This document shows positions 12,408 through 25,100 of a DNA stretch of 64,000 nt, in pieces (position 1 is the first letter of the stretch; every line of letters starts with the position of its first letter). The position numbers and the translations under genes were made by a program. The stretch comes from Warburgia ugandensis (Eukaryota; Streptophyta; Magnoliopsida; Canellales; Canellaceae): the NCBI GenBank assembly GCA_035236585.1, contig CP141135.1, forward strand, positions 5,180,001 to 5,244,000, given 5' to 3'. Under the pieces are notes generated by a model. It made no database searches and had not been told where the DNA came from. It saw nothing but the letters and a program-made list of their open reading frames with translations.

Positions 12408-13974
12408 CTTCTTCTTTTCCCCTCTGTCTTTGTTTCACTTCCATCCCATCACCATCGCACCCCCCCCGCCCCACGTTCTCCTTCCTCACCTTTCTTTCCT
12501 TCTATTTCTCTACGGCTAGATTCCTCATTACCTCTATCTTCACCGCTCTCCCTCTCCCTCTCTCTCTATACTTCTCTCTGTCTCTAGAATCCCACCATCT
12601 CATCTCCACTGTAGAGAAGCTACAAGGAAGACTAACAACCTACAGACCCCTCTCTCTCTCCTTTTTCCTCACTGTTGCACAACACCCCATCACTTCCATT
12701 TCATCACCAACACCTTTGCTCCTCACCGCACCAACCTTCTCTTCCTTCCTCCATCTTCACCGCCAGTCGTCTCTCCAAGTTCTCCCCACTCTACCTCTGG
12801 TTTCCCTTTGCTCCACCACCCAAGCGTCCTTTGTCTTCGTCGTCCTCCAAGTAGCCAGGCGTGCGCATCCAGAACAACGCGGCCAAGCTAGCCAACTCCT
12901 CATCTCCTCTCCTCTCCCTTCCACCACACCACGCAACGCCCTCTTGCTCCTCTTTCTTCCCACCCGGCTCCTTTGCTTCAAAGCCAAACGCGGAATCCAT
13001 ACCCAGTTCACTTCCCCGGCCGGCGTTCTTCCACTACTCCTCCTTCGGCTTATTCTTAGTGGCGAGGCAAAAAGGAAGAAAACCCAAGTCGGGTTTTCCT
13101 CCATTCACAGCCTTTTTCTCTTCCTTCTCTCTTCCTCTCCTCTTCCTTTCTCCCTCTTCTTCCTCCTCAGTTTCTCTCTTTCTTCACGGTTTTCGTCTGC
13201 GGTTTTCTCTTAAAAAACCAGATTTTATCAAATTCCTATTTTGCCCTTTCTCTTTGAAATTACAAATGTTCTTTTCTGTTAATTCCATCTGTATCCCAGT
13301 TTAATTCCATCTGTGTCCTTCTTTATTCCCGGTTTTGTTTTATCTGCGTTTTTCTTATCCAGGCGCTCAATCCATACCTGATCAATTAAGGCCTAACCTC
13401 TTAACGGTTTAGCCTTAATCAAAATAAAATCCTTGATTTCTCTTTCTTTTCTTCTCTGATTTCAAATTAAATTTACAGGTTCATTCTTAGGACATCCCTA
13501 GACATAACCAATGCTTTTGATCTTATATCTGAAATTCAGAAATCAATCGGAGCCGTCCAAATCCTGAAATCACAATTTAGCCCAGATCTTGACCATTTTG
13601 AAGAATACGTCCAAATCGGTGGTGGATCACTAATCAAGAATGGGTTGAAGATATCTGTAAAGGAGGATCAGCTTTTAGAAGACTAGAAGTGAAGATTTTG
13701 ATGAAAATTGATCTAGGGAAGTAGTTTTTTCCCATTCTTTGATTGTGTTTGTTTTCTTTAAGAGCTGATAGTCTGTATTTATGAGAAGTTTATTAGATCT
13801 GAATATTGATTCTCATTTTAATAATTCCAGCAATTGTGAGTGATTTATTTTTTAATTTTAAATAATTAGATTTTATTGAAAACTCCATTTTAAATCAAGT
13901 CCTCGTGGGATCGACCCGTACTTGCATAAGCTACCCTACAATAGCCCGTGCACTTGCGGTAAAACAACTCAACA
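11799..13974 (+). repeat. Athila 3' LTR
   Basis: Matches the 5' LTR end to end, from TGTTAAGTG to CTCAACA. Differences are few and clustered, often as paired short insertions and deletions. The last 570 bp differ at roughly half a dozen places. It contains (CT)n at 12330-12404. The 384-residue frame across it is pyrimidine-driven and not conserved in the 5' LTR. Confidence 0.93.
12330..12404. repeat. (CT)n microsatellite, 75 bp, in Athila 3' LTR
   Basis: Uninterrupted CT run, allelic in position to 1585-1667. Confidence 0.98.
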
Positions 13975-13979
13975 AGGGG
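13975..13979. repeat. Target-site duplication AGGGG, right copy
   Basis: Pairs with 947-951 and marks the right border of the Athila insertion. Confidence 0.93.
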
Positions 13980-15188
13980 CGTGCCTTAGGGATTGCGAGC
14001 GACGAGTGCTCTTGGTTTTTGACATATGTGATTTTTGTGTTTTGAGATTTATGACGGGTGCTCTCATCGGGTGGATGTCATTGTAGGAGGGAGAGGGCCG
14101 GCCACCCACCCTCTGAGATTTGTGAGGTAATGAGATTGTAATATGATAGACACCTGTTCGTAGATGGCATTCGATAGGGGTTTGGTAACATGGATAATCC
14201 ACACTACCGGTCCGGGCCTTTCTATGGGAACGGACGTTAAGTCTCCCGTTATGGTGTCAACAGGGAGCGGCGGTTGTTGAGACCCATGGAGGGTTGCCAC
14301 TACGGCACGACGATCCATACTCTTATTATAAGTGCTTGCATGATGAGCATGGTATTGGGATAGTATGCCTAGGTGTGACGACACTCAAAGGTTGGATATG
14401 AATACTCATGATCAGAGATGCTAGTGTATACAACGCGTACGAGACCCATTACCTTAGGGTGCCCTTATTATTATTGTATGCTCAATTACATTGATCATAT
14501 CATATTTTAAATCCGTGAAATGCATGTTTTAGCATACTTGAGAAATTGATACTATGTTGGCATGAGTTATAATGATTTTAGTTCTATTAATTTTGTCGTT
14601 ACTGTTATTTCATCTTTATTACATTAATTGTCTATGTACTTACACAAGCAATAGCTTACTGAGGCATTGCTTTATTTTGCAATGCCTCAGATCTCGAGCG
14701 CGACATCAGGAAGGACAAGATCGTTGAGAAACCGTGATAGCAGTGGGGGATTCCTTTACTTAATTGATAGACCGTGATGTGAGTTAATAAACATGACTAT
14801 CATTTGATTTGTTTATGGACAATATACTTTTAATTATGGATTTGATTAAGATAGTTATACATATGATGGATATTTAATGGGATGTTATGCTGGATAGACC
14901 CTGGGCCATATTATGATAGTGTTTTGGATATTTATTGTTTTGAAAATAAAGGCGCCGATGCATTTAACATTGGTAAACATGTGTATTGTTTTCAAATCTA
15001 TTACCACGAAACTATGTTATGTTTAAAAAAAAAAAATTTGTGATGTTGGGAAACATAAAATAACACCATGAGGTTTTCAAGAAATGTTGTAGTAAAATAA
15101 TTAATAGAATCTTTTTAACACGGGATCCTAAATACGAATATTATCATATTAATAAAATAAAATTGTTAAAAAAACCCGAGGTGTTATA
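13980..15188 (+). repeat. Tekay-like LTR, copy 1, right part
   Basis: Continues the LTR interrupted at 951. It aligns with 16375-17609 and 24240-25228 throughout, including the shared block around ACAAGCAATAGCTT (near 14645) and the final segment. Its end reads GTGTTATA instead of GTGTTACA, a point change in the terminal LTR motif. No coding capacity is seen. Confidence 0.8.
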
Positions 15189-15189
15189 A

Positions 15190-17609
15190 TGTGGGACGCC
15201 CCAACCCTAACGCATGCATGGGTGCACGTCGTCACATGAGGAGCGCCCTGCTCTCAGTCACAAAAGGCCGGGACGCCCGGCGTCTTGATGACCAGGACGC
15301 ACGAGACGGCGCGTCCTGGTGACCAGGACACAAAGCAAAGCATCTTGGGGATGCTGGTTTACACTAATGTAACCCGGTGTAAACCGAACCGCCGGTGTAA
15401 ATCGGTGCAAACAGTCCGCTCGACCTCTATAAATTAATATGTATTAATTTATGAAGTCTTTTTACAAAAAGCTTGATTTTGGGAGCTCCAGAGGTCCAAA
15501 TCACAATTGGAAACATTCGTTGCTATCGTTTTAATGATGTGGACTTAGATTTGACTTGAAAACTTATAATTAACTACTTTTACATTAGTTAAATCATAAA
15601 ATATTATTCAATAACTTAGAACTAGCCGATCAAAGGGTGATCAGGCCCCAGGACTTGAACAATGAGATAACTTATGATAATAAGTAAGGGTTCTAAGGAT
15701 CGTATTAGGTGTGATCTAAAAATTGATCCAGACCATTAGTCTGAACCAGATCATAGGAAATTATTGATTTGAGAATGATCTCTCTATCAGATTAAAGTAC
15801 CAACGTTAGATACACACAAAAATGAACAGATGAATATGAGATGGGACTAAATTATAACAGGTAACGTTGGGACTAAGGACAAAATCATAATTAGATATCT
15901 TAGAGGATGATCCAACTATTGGATCACCATAGATTCCCTTATGATGAAATAAATAACACATAATAGTATTGTGGCACTGACAGGTACATCTGAACGTACA
16001 AGATAAGGGGGTTATACGCTTGAGTTGGGTGATCTCACATTGAGGTAGGTGACGACATTTAATGTTATGTTTTGATTTTAAAACCATTACATTATTATAG
16101 CATCATGATTGATTGTGATTTAATTTGCACTTGTTTATTTAGTCTACGATTTTGTGAGACTTTGAGTTTTATGATATGATCGATATTAGATTTCAACAAT
16201 GTATTGAATGGATTTATGATTGACGATTTCATGAAATTGATATTACGTATTTAGGCATAATTAGAAATTATCTTCTTTATTGCATCACTAAAACTAATGT
16301 GTTTTCATGAAAAAGGACAGTGGAGGCTTGGTGGTTGGTCCTTTGAGAGGTTAACCTCGGGATGAGGGGCGTGCCTTGGGGATTGTGAGCCATGAGTTCT
16401 CCTGGTTTTTTATATTCACAATTTTTGTGTTTTGTGTTTTATGACGGGTGCTCTCACCTAGTGGATGTCATGATAAGAGGGAGTAGGGCCAACTACCCAC
16501 CCTCTGAAATTTGTGATACGATTGTGATATGATAGACACCTGCCTATAGATGGCTTTTGATAGGGGTTTGGTAACATGGATAGTCCACACTACCGGTCTA
16601 GGCCTTTCCACATGGACGGACGTTAAGTCTCCCGTTATGGTGTCGACAGGGAGCGGCAGTGGTTGAGACCCTAGGGGGTTGCCACTGCAGTATGATGATC
16701 CATACTATTATTCTATGTGCTTGCATGATGAGCATGGAGATGTTATTATATGCCTGGGTGTGACGACACCCAGATGTTGGATATGAGTACTCATGATCGG
16801 TGACACGAGTGTATGAGACACTCGTGGGACCCACGTTCCTTGGGATGCCCTATTGTTATTGTATGCTTATTTATATTAGATCATATCATGTTTTAAATCC
16901 ATAAGATGCGTGATTTATCGTACATGATGTTTTGAGATTTTATTAGCATTACTTATAATAATTGTAAGTTCATAGATAATCGCCTTATTTATCATATCGG
17001 AACTGTTATTCGATTTTGTCTCATTGCTATTACATTAAATGTCTATGTACCTACACAAGCAATAGCTTGTTGAGGAATTGCTTGTTTTGCAATGCCTTAA
17101 ATCTTGAGCGCGACAGCAGGAAGGGCAAGACCGTTGAGAGACCGTAATAGTAGTGGGAGATTACTTTACTCGGATTGATAGACAGTGACGTGAGTTAATA
17201 AACGGATGATCATTATAACTTTGTTTATGAACTTTATACTTTTATTCTATGGATTTGATTATGACAGTTATGCATATGATGGACATTGATTTAAGTATGG
17301 TGGGATCTTATGATGGATAGACCCTGGGCCACGTTATTATGTTTTAGATATTTATTGTTTTGAAAATAAATGCACCAATGATTTTGATGTTGGTTTTGAT
17401 ATGTGTATTGTCTTAAATGCGTTACCACGTATTTATATTTATATATTAAATCATGGTGGTGATGTTTTGGAAAAAGAAAATAACACCTAGAGGTTTTCAA
17501 TAAATGTTTTAATAAAATAATTAATAGAATTTTTTTATTTTAGGATCCTAACTACGATTATTATTATTATTATAAATAAAAAAATATTATAAAAACCTGG
17601 GGTGTTACA
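15190..17609 (+). repeat. Tekay-like LTR, copy 2, 5'-truncated
   Basis: Begins inside the LTR in the GC-rich block that copy 3 has near 22990, so about the first 800 bp of the LTR are missing. It ends properly at GTGTTACA (17602-17609). It carries a TATA box at 15428-15436 followed by an 11-bp inverted repeat (15429-15439 and 15442-15452) that would sit near the transcription start. Copies 1 and 2 lie in the same orientation and abut at 15188/15190 with no internal region between them. Confidence 0.8.
15428..15436 (+). promoter_or_regulatory. LTR TATA box
   Basis: TATAAATTA, also present in copy 1 (32-40). In copy 3 the matching site near 23299 reads CCACTAAATT and the TATA element is lost. 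The position upstream of a conserved AT hairpin fits an LTR promoter. Confidence 0.6.
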
Positions 17610-19553
17610 TAGGTCGATTCCACGGGACTCGACTTATATGTTGGAGTTTGCATAAAATTTCAATTATAAATTAATAGAAATAAAATTCAATTTCATTAAC
17701 CAACTCATGAGTACATTGTTCTAAATTTAAAGAAATTAAATACAATAATTATGTTAATACAAATTTTTTGTCTTGATCGTTATGTCATGCAACGACAAGG
17801 CTTGAAATTGCATAGTAAAGGGTTAACTGAGAATAAGATAAAATCATAATAAAGTAAAACATGAATTAAGAAAAGCCAGAATAGGCTAAAGGATTAAATG
17901 AATACATCTGGAATTAAAACAAAGAGAGAATGGGCAGAAATGGAATTTAATGAAAAAAACTAAAGTTGAAAGAAAAACATTCTTCTTTGAATATAATAAA
18001 TTACTATTCATGAATAGTAATTGAACAGTAACTGACGAAGAAAGATGCCGACGGAGAAAACAATGCAGAGAAGAAGATGAGGGAGAAGAAGAAGAAGAAG
18101 AAAGATAGGGGAGAATAGGGAGGAGAAGGGAGGAAACCCGATTTGGGTTTTCTTCCTCTGAGCCGTTTGAACTAGAGAAGAATGGGAGAGGAAAGAAGAG
18201 GAAGAGGGGAAAGGGTAAATTGAGAAAACCTTATCTGAGTTTTCTCTCCCGAGGTGGGCGAAGACGATGACAATGCTGGAAACTAGGAAGAGCAGGTGAT
18301 CGATGCTAGAGGAAGAAGAGGGCAGAGGGGAAAAAAAGGGAGAAATCTGGACTCGGAGACAAGCTAGTGATCTGGAAAATCTAGGCTTGCCAGCTTCTAG
18401 TGCAGTCCTGGCTGATGAATAGATGATGCTGCCAGAGATGGGTCTGGTGTTAGAAACGAGAGAGCTGAGAGGGAGAAGGGAAAAAGGAAGGGTAGTCTAG
18501 TTGGAGCGGTGCGTTCCGAGTGGAGCATAGGTGTGTTGAGGCAGTCCGATGACAACAACGGTCTAGCCTTAGTGGGGCAGCTTGGCTGGTTCGGATGGAG
18601 CTGAGGGAGTAAGAGAGGTGCTGGTAGAAGGAAACAAAGAAAGGAGGGGTGATCCGGGCTATAGCTGGGTAGTCCAGTGATGGGTGACGATGAAGATGGC
18701 TGGGAAAGAGCCGGTGGCTGAGGGGGGAGCTGGATAGGAAGAAAGAGGAGCATAGGGCGTTGAATAGAATATAGAGAGTAGAGAGAGGGAACAAATGAGA
18801 TGGGACGTGGGAGAGAGAAGAGGAAAATGAGAGAGCTGGGGGAGCTGCATGAGATGGAAAGAGAGATAGATGAGAGGGAGAGAAGGAAAGGGGGGTCTGC
18901 CTCTACATTTCAGGGAAGGTATTGAAGAGGGCAAGAGGAAAGAGAATGTGAGAGAGCGCGGGAACGGACTGAGAGCTGGGGAGGAACGATCCTTCCATCT
19001 CTTTTCATGAAGGGGAAGAAGCAAGAATGCTTGCCCGATGCCCAACAAAAACGTCTCTTGTAATCTTCATGCTACATATAGGGAGCCCGAATATTTTTTT
19101 AGTCAATCGTGCATCTTGCCCATGCCTTGCCGATCGAGTCTTGCAACCTGCCCATGTGGTGTCTCCCATACTTTATGTAGTCAGCCCATACTTGTGTTGC
19201 TTGCCATGCGATGGTGCCAAATGTGGGCTTGGCTGCCATGCGATAGTGCCATATGATGGTTGCATGCATTAAAGATCTTCCAATAGTGCATCTCTACTCT
19301 ATATATCTTTGGGCCCATGAAGATGACTTGATCTACATAATCCAAGTTAATCTGCAAAATAGAAAACTATTTTAGAATCATCTAAATTACATACCTAATT
19401 AGTTCTAATGATAATCTAACTATTAATTTTTCAAATCAACAGTTGGATGATCAATTAGAGCTGAAATTAATTTAAAATTACAAATTTTCCCAATTAGATG
19501 ATCTAATCAAATGCTAATTAAGGGTTATTTTAGGAAAAATTGAACACTTAACA
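17610..19553 (-). repeat. Old Athila-like LTR, minus strand, truncated
   Basis: Read on the minus strand it starts TGTTAAGTGTTC at 19553, and its first 200 bp follow the Athila LTR at 952 with perhaps two-thirds identity. It then runs through the same kind of pyrimidine-rich block (plus-strand purines, 18050-18960) and reaches the sequence equivalent to GGGTCGATCCCACGAGGAC at 17612. The final 55-60 bp of the LTR are missing where copy 2 abuts. It is therefore a distinct, older relative of the 952-13974 element. Long minus-strand frames in it are low-complexity. Confidence 0.75.
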
Positions 19554-20240
19554 AAGTTCTTTTGGGAAAACATCTTAGAAATCTTTGACTACATTTATTT
19601 TCTCAATCTTGGGTTGTTCAACGTCCAAAGCAACCACTATTGCTAGGAATGCTTGGCAACCTTTAGAAATGTGTTGGTAGCCTTCATAGCTGATATGATA
19701 CATGTATCTAAGTTGTTTTGTTTCCCATGTAATACTAAACTTCCTTACCTAGTATACTAAATGTGACTTTCTTCTTGCAACAGTCCATAACTGCCCAATA
19801 TTTTGTTAACCAATCCATCCTCAAAATGATGCCAAAATCTAACATGTCCAGTAAGATAATATATGTATCCATTATTTTCCCAAGTAGTTTTGATAGGTAC
19901 AGCTTGAAGAAGCTCCCGTACTCTAACTTATTAACCAATGTTATTACATTCAGCTTGAATCCCAAGTTTTTCACAAAAATTTTATACTTGATGCAAATGC
20001 ACAGTAAATAAAGGAATGTGTAGATCCTGAATCAAATAGTACTTTTACATGCCTATCAAATATGAGTAATGTACCTTCTATCATTGCATTTGAAGTTTGA
20101 GCATGTCTATCAGTGATAGTAAATATCCTCCCTTGATGCCGATGAGCATTCTCTAATTTTACTTCTTTTATTTCCAGTTGTTTGGTGTAGGTACTAGCAA
20201 CGTGCCAAATTCCCCACAATTGTAACATTTGATGAGAGGT
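19554..20240 (-). pseudogene. Tekay-like zinc knuckle, protease and start of RT, broken
   Basis: On the minus strand a damaged zinc knuckle (KCYNCGEFG near 20230-20205, frame lost before the final His/Cys) leads into the protease frame 20228-19971 with VLFDSGSTHSF, where the DSG triad (D66 of that frame, about 20033-20025) is the active site. The next frame (19974-19735) has LDMLDFGIILRMDWL, a standard protease/RT junction motif. The linker continues in other frames up to VFPKEL at about 19570, where the old Athila LTR interrupts it. Confidence 0.8.
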
Positions 20241-20259
20241 CTTTGTTGCTGTTCGGGCT

Positions 20260-21265
20260 TAGGGCATACGTTCCCAAGACGAAATCATCTACAACTAGGA
20301 CAAGGTCTCCTGTTTTGTCTTATGCATTGTTCCCTTGATTTCTTTGGGGCCTGAAGTTATTCATGAGTCTTTTGCCCTTTTTGAAAGCCCTTAGATTGAA
20401 AGTTCTCACCCCACCATGCTTAGTTGTCTAATTTTTCTTGAAGTCCTCCTCAAATTCAGAGGTCATTTCTACACACTCTGCCAGAGTTGTGGGCTTAGTA
20501 CCTAGAACTTTAGTCCTTAGTCCAGGGTTTAAACCTTCCAAGAATCGATCAACCGTTTATCCATCTGTACCATAGATATTTGATACAAATCTTTTCAACT
20601 GAACAAATTTGTTCTCATAATCTACTACTGAGAGGTTCTCCTACCATAGATTGAAGAATTCTTTTTCCTACATCATTTGTACATGAAGGAGAAAGTATTT
20701 ATTATTGAATACTTCCTTGAATTTTTCTCATATAACTTCTTCTTGATTAGGAAAATAAGTTCTTTTTGCTGATCGCCACCAAAACGTTGCTTCTTGTTTC
20801 AATATATAGGTGGCTAGCTTGACCTTTACTTCATTAGGGGTCCATAACACATCAAAAGTTTTATCCTTCTCAAATATTCATTCCCCAACCTTTTTAGCAT
20901 CACCCTTTCTTGTAAAGACTAGGACCATTTTCTGAAATCACTCCACCATCTTTTTCTATTTTCTCAAGTGTTCTTTCAAAACATCCAACTACTCCACTTG
21001 GTATAGGCGAAGAATGATCCTGTACTGGTGTTGGAGTATCCTGTCTCTGTATTGGTGTGCTGGGCCCTACTCCAAGTTGAACTTGAGGAGGGGTACTTTG
21101 TATTGCTATAGGTTGTAATGGTGCTTGAGGTTGTGGTATATGGGGAAGAAGAACCCACATCACTCGCGTTATTATTTCTTCTACTTGATTCCCTTGTGAT
21201 GAATTTTCTATGTTAGAATCAATAGTCCTTTGAGCCATCCTCCTAGTTGTTCTTTTAGGGGACAT
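20260..21265 (-). pseudogene. Tekay-like gag, broken
   Basis: The frame 21265-20900 begins MSPKRTTRRMAQR and is Pro/Gln-rich, as usual at the N terminus of these gags. Further on, in shifted frames, come TFWWRSAK near 20775, YFLLHVQMM near 20690, ENLSVVDYENKFVQL near 20640 and FLEGLNPGLRTKVLG near 20530. These are pieces of the retrotransposon gag capsid domain. Several stops and at least three frame changes are present. The start is the first ATG after the leader. Confidence 0.82.
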
Positions 21266-21321
21266 CTGCTCTTAAACCAAAATTTCTATATAAATCATCT
21301 ACTTAACTAATTCTATCCTAA

Positions 21322-21326
21322 CCTAT
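21322..21326. repeat. Target-site duplication CCTAT, left copy
   Basis: Directly precedes TGTAACA at 21327. The same five bases follow TGTTACA at 25463-25467, so the duplication brackets the whole inverted TRIM pair. Confidence 0.8.
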
Positions 21327-21658
21327 TGTAACACCCTAGGGTTCCATCAGTCACAATATTGTCCGCTTTGGGGCCCCATATACCTCTCACGGCTTTGTTC
21401 TTCCCCAGTTTCCCAGGGAAAACATCTTATGACTGTTAAAGTTTCCCAAACTCTTATAAACAACACAGTTTTCTCTCCTCAGGTGATGTGGAACTAACTT
21501 GCAGTCCACCCCAGCCTCGAAGCATGCTAGCCTTCTTTTGGCCCGCCCTCTTTGGCCTAAGGCTTCACATCTTCCCCCCTTATGGAGCATGCATTATTCG
21601 GTGGCCTCAACCATCACACAGCCACGTGCGGCTAGCCACCACACCACAAGGGGAACTA

Positions 21659-21670
21659 GCTCTGATACCA
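21659..21670 (-). promoter_or_regulatory. Primer-binding site of the left TRIM unit
   Basis: On the minus strand it reads TGGTATCAGAGC, complementary to the 3' end of initiator tRNA-Met. It lies two bases inside the LTR end TGTTACA. Confidence 0.88.
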
Positions 21671-21901
21671 TTTGTAACACCCCTGGGTTCCAATAGTTAC
21701 AATATTGTTTGCTTTGGGGCGCCCATACACCCCTCACGGCTTTGTTCTTTCCTAGTTTCCTAGAAAAAACGTGTTATGACTATTAGAGTTTCCCGAACTC
21801 TAATAAACAACCCAATTGCCTCTCCTCTGACGATATGGGACTAACTCTTAATCCTTCACCCCAGCCTAGAAGCCTGTCAGCTTTCTTTTGGTTGACCCTC
21901 A

Positions 21902-22109
21902 TGAAGCCTTGAGGGATGAATCTCAGGACGAGTGAGGTACTGAGAGTTAGTCCCACATCGTCTGGGGAGAGGGAAGTGAGTAGTTTATAAGATTTCGAGG
22001 AACTCTCCTAGTAGTGAGGCCTTTTTCCATAAGGGAGGAACAAAATCGTAAAGTTGTATGGGCAACCAAAGCGGACAATATCGTTGATGTAAGACCTCCA
22101 ATTGTTACA
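21902..22109 (+). repeat. Right TRIM unit, 5' LTR
   Basis: Starts TGAAGCCTTGAGG and ends ATTGTTACA. It matches 25255-25462 over its full 208 bp and, inverted, both LTRs of the left unit. It contains the AGTCCCACATCG block common in plant short LTRs. Confidence 0.85.
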
Positions 22110-22111
22110 AA

Positions 22112-22124
22112 TGGTATTAGAGCC
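22112..22124 (+). promoter_or_regulatory. Primer-binding site of the right TRIM unit
   Basis: TGGTATTAGAGCC, an initiator tRNA-Met type site with one change, two bases after the 5' LTR. Confidence 0.85.
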
Positions 22125-22188
22125 AATTTCCCTTGTGATGTGGTGGTTAGCCACACGCGGGTGCCTGGTCGTGGCTGTCACGCAGGGA

Positions 22189-22193
22189 TGCAT
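22189..22193. repeat. Target-site duplication TGCAT of the nested solo LTR
   Basis: TGCAT lies just left of the LTR start at 22194 and recurs at 25229-25233 just after its end. Confidence 0.93.
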
Positions 22194-25100
22194 TGTAATA
22201 TCCTCACATTTTAAGCCTAAATTAGTAATAGAATAAATTAATTGAATTAAAAATTTTAGAGAGAATTTTGGCTTAAAACTACAAAAATTGAAAAATACAC
22301 GTAGATAGAATTCCAACGACATAAAGAACACCAAAAATGGAGTCATATGAGGAAGATACGAGTGTTTTAAGTGTAAGGGCAAATTGGTAAATAGGCGAGA
22401 AGAACCCAAATCAGAAGGGGTTGGTTTTGATAATGACACCCCCTTCTACCCTCTCCGTCTCTGACGTTGACTCCATCAGAGGAAGAGGTCGGTGAGTAGC
22501 ATTAAAGGGAAAAACTTCCCTTCCTCCTCCAAGCACGATCTCTCTCTCCCTCAGACTTTCTCCTCTTTGGTTTCCCCTGCCCTTTGCAATCTCCATCAGC
22601 CAGAGGCCTCGACAGGGATAGCACGGCAGAAACCACCGGTGACCCAAATCCAATGCCCAACGACAAATCTAGGTAATGTCATCCTCCCCCTTTTCGTTCT
22701 CTTCTTTCTCTAGCATCCTTTACCCAGATCCATGCCAAATCTGTTCTCATCGACCAACTAATTGACGATGAAAATAGATTCGTTGGATTTGTTGAGAAAT
22801 AGGAACATGAGAGAAATCGAGAAAAAACCTTAATTTCTAGAGAAATCCATCAAAAGGAGTGTCAAAAGATGAATGTGCATGAAATTTCGATCAAAAAGGC
22901 CATAAAAATCACAAATTTTGGTCACTTAGGGAGTCATCGGCGATGACGGAGTCCGATCGTCGTCTTCGGGGACGACAACCACGTCAGTGCCCTGTTGCTG
23001 ACACCAGGACGCCAAGCGGGACGCCTAAACGTAGATGGCGCAAGGGTGCGCACCTTCGTGCATGCGGGGGAGCTTCTGGGCACTGTCACGGAAAGCCAGA
23101 ATGCCCAGCGTCTTAGCGACCAGGACACACGCGAGGGAGCGTCCTGGTGATCAAGACACACGTGGGGAAGCGTCCCGATGACTAGGACACATGCAGTGCC
23201 TCCCACGGTGCGTTATGAGAGCGAGACGTCCTGGGGACGCCCGTATAAACTGGTGTAAACCATGCCGCCGATGTATACCCATGCAAACACCACTCGACCA
23301 CTAAATTAATATATTAATTTATGAAGTCTTTTCTTTAAAGGCTTTATTTTGGGAGCTACAGAGGTTCAAATCATGATCGGAAACATCCGTTGCTATAGTC
23401 TTGATGACGTAGACCTAGATTTGACTTGAAAACTTATATTTAACCACTTTTAAACTAGTCAAATCATAAAATATTATTCAATCACGTAGATCCGGCCAAT
23501 CAAAGGGTGATCAGGCCCTTGGACTTGGACAACTAGATAATATATATCAATAAATAAGGGTTCTAAGGATCAAATTAGCGTAATTACTTTAAAAATTGAT
23601 CCAGACTATTAATCTAACCCAGATCTTGGGAAATTGTTGATCTGAGGATGATCTTACCATCAGATCAAAGTATAAACTGTAGACGCATACAAAAATGAAC
23701 AAATAAACATGAGATAGAACAAATTAATAACAAGTAACATTGGAATTAAGGACTAAATCATAAATAGAGATCTTAGAGAACGTTCCAATGGTTGGATCAC
23801 CATAGATTCTATTATGATGAAATAAATAACACAAAAATGGTATTGTGATACTGACAAGTACATCGAAGTGTGCGAACTAAGAGGATTACACTCTTGAATT
23901 GGGTGATCTCACATTGAGGTAGGTGACGACATTTAATGTTATATTTTGATTTCTAAAACTTTGTATTATCAAAGCATCATGGTTGATTGAGATTGCACTT
24001 ATTTATTTAGTTTGTGATTTTGTGAGACTCAAAGCTTTATGCTATGATCGATATTAGATTTCTATAATATATTGAATGAGTTTTTGATCGATTGTTTTAT
24101 GAGATTGATACCACATATTTTATGTATAATTAGAAATTATTTTTCCTTATTGCACCATTGGAACTAATGAGTTTTCATAAGGATGACAGTGAAGGCGTAG
24201 TGGCTAGTCCTTTGAGAGGCTAAACCCGAGATGAGGGGCGTGCCTTGGGGATTGTGAGCCACGAGTGCTCTTGGTCTTTCAAGATACGCAATTTTTGTAT
24301 TTTGTGATTTATGACAAGTGCTCTCACTTGGTAGATGTCATGCTAGGAGGGAGTTTGGTAACATGGATACTCCGCACTATCAGTCCGGGCCTTTCCATGG
24401 GGACGGACGTTAAGTCTCCCGTTATGGTGTCGACAGGGAGCGGCGGTGATTGAGACCCTGAAGGGGTTGCCATTGCAGTATGATGATCTATACTCTTATT
24501 CTGTATGCTTGCATGATGAGCATGGAAATGTTATTATATACCTGGGTTGGACGACACTCAGAGGATTGATATGAGTACTCATGATCTGTTAGACGAGTGT
24601 ATGGGACACTCGTGGGACCCACGTACCTTGGGGTGCCTTGTTGTTATTGCATGCTCTTTTATATTAGATCATATCATGTTTTAAATCCATGAGATGCATA
24701 TTTTATTGTATATGATGTTTTAAGACTTTATTGGTAGTGCTTATAATAATTATATTTTCATGGATAATTGATCTCCTCATTATATCAGCATTGTTATTCA
24801 ATTTTATTCCATTGTTATTATGCTAAATGTCTATGGACGTACACAAGCAATAGCTTGCTGAAGCATTGCTTGTTTTGCAATACCTTAGATCTCAAGCATG
24901 ATAGCAGGAAGGGCAAGGCTGTGGAGAGACCGTGATAGCAGTGGGGATCACTTCGATTTGACTTATAGGCAGCTCGATGTGAGTTATTAGAAGGACTATA
25001 AATTGAATTTACTCTATGAACTGTATACTTTCATTATATGGATTTGATTATGATAGTTATACATATGATGAACATTACTTTAAGTATAGTGAGATGTTAT

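Larger units (their letters stand above)
952..13974 (+). mobile_element. Athila-type Ty3/gypsy retrotransposon, complete ends, decayed coding region
   Basis: A full-length 13.0-kb LTR retrotransposon. It has two LTRs (952-3263 and 11799-13974), a primer-binding site TGGCGCCGTTGCCGGGGA at 3270, and gag, protease, reverse transcriptase, RNase H and integrase remains in that order, all on the plus strand. The primer site and the gag/protease motifs are those of the Athila lineage. The 5-bp duplication AGGGG flanks it. The two LTRs are about 98-99% identical outside the pyrimidine tracts, so insertion is recent, yet gag-pol is full of stops and frameshifts. No env-like frame was found between integrase and the 3' LTR. 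Confidence 0.93.

Noticed and set aside
12059-13213. 384-codon frame in the Athila 3' LTR, the longest in the window
   Set aside because: It is driven by low-complexity pyrimidine sequence. The 5' LTR, almost identical in sequence, interrupts it.
18397-19048. Minus-strand Ser/Pro/Leu-rich frames
   Set aside because: They lie within the purine-rich part of an old minus-strand Athila-like LTR and have no domain content.
22411-23206. Short frames inside the solo LTR
   Set aside because: They are not preserved in LTR copies 1 and 2 and have no recognisable domain.
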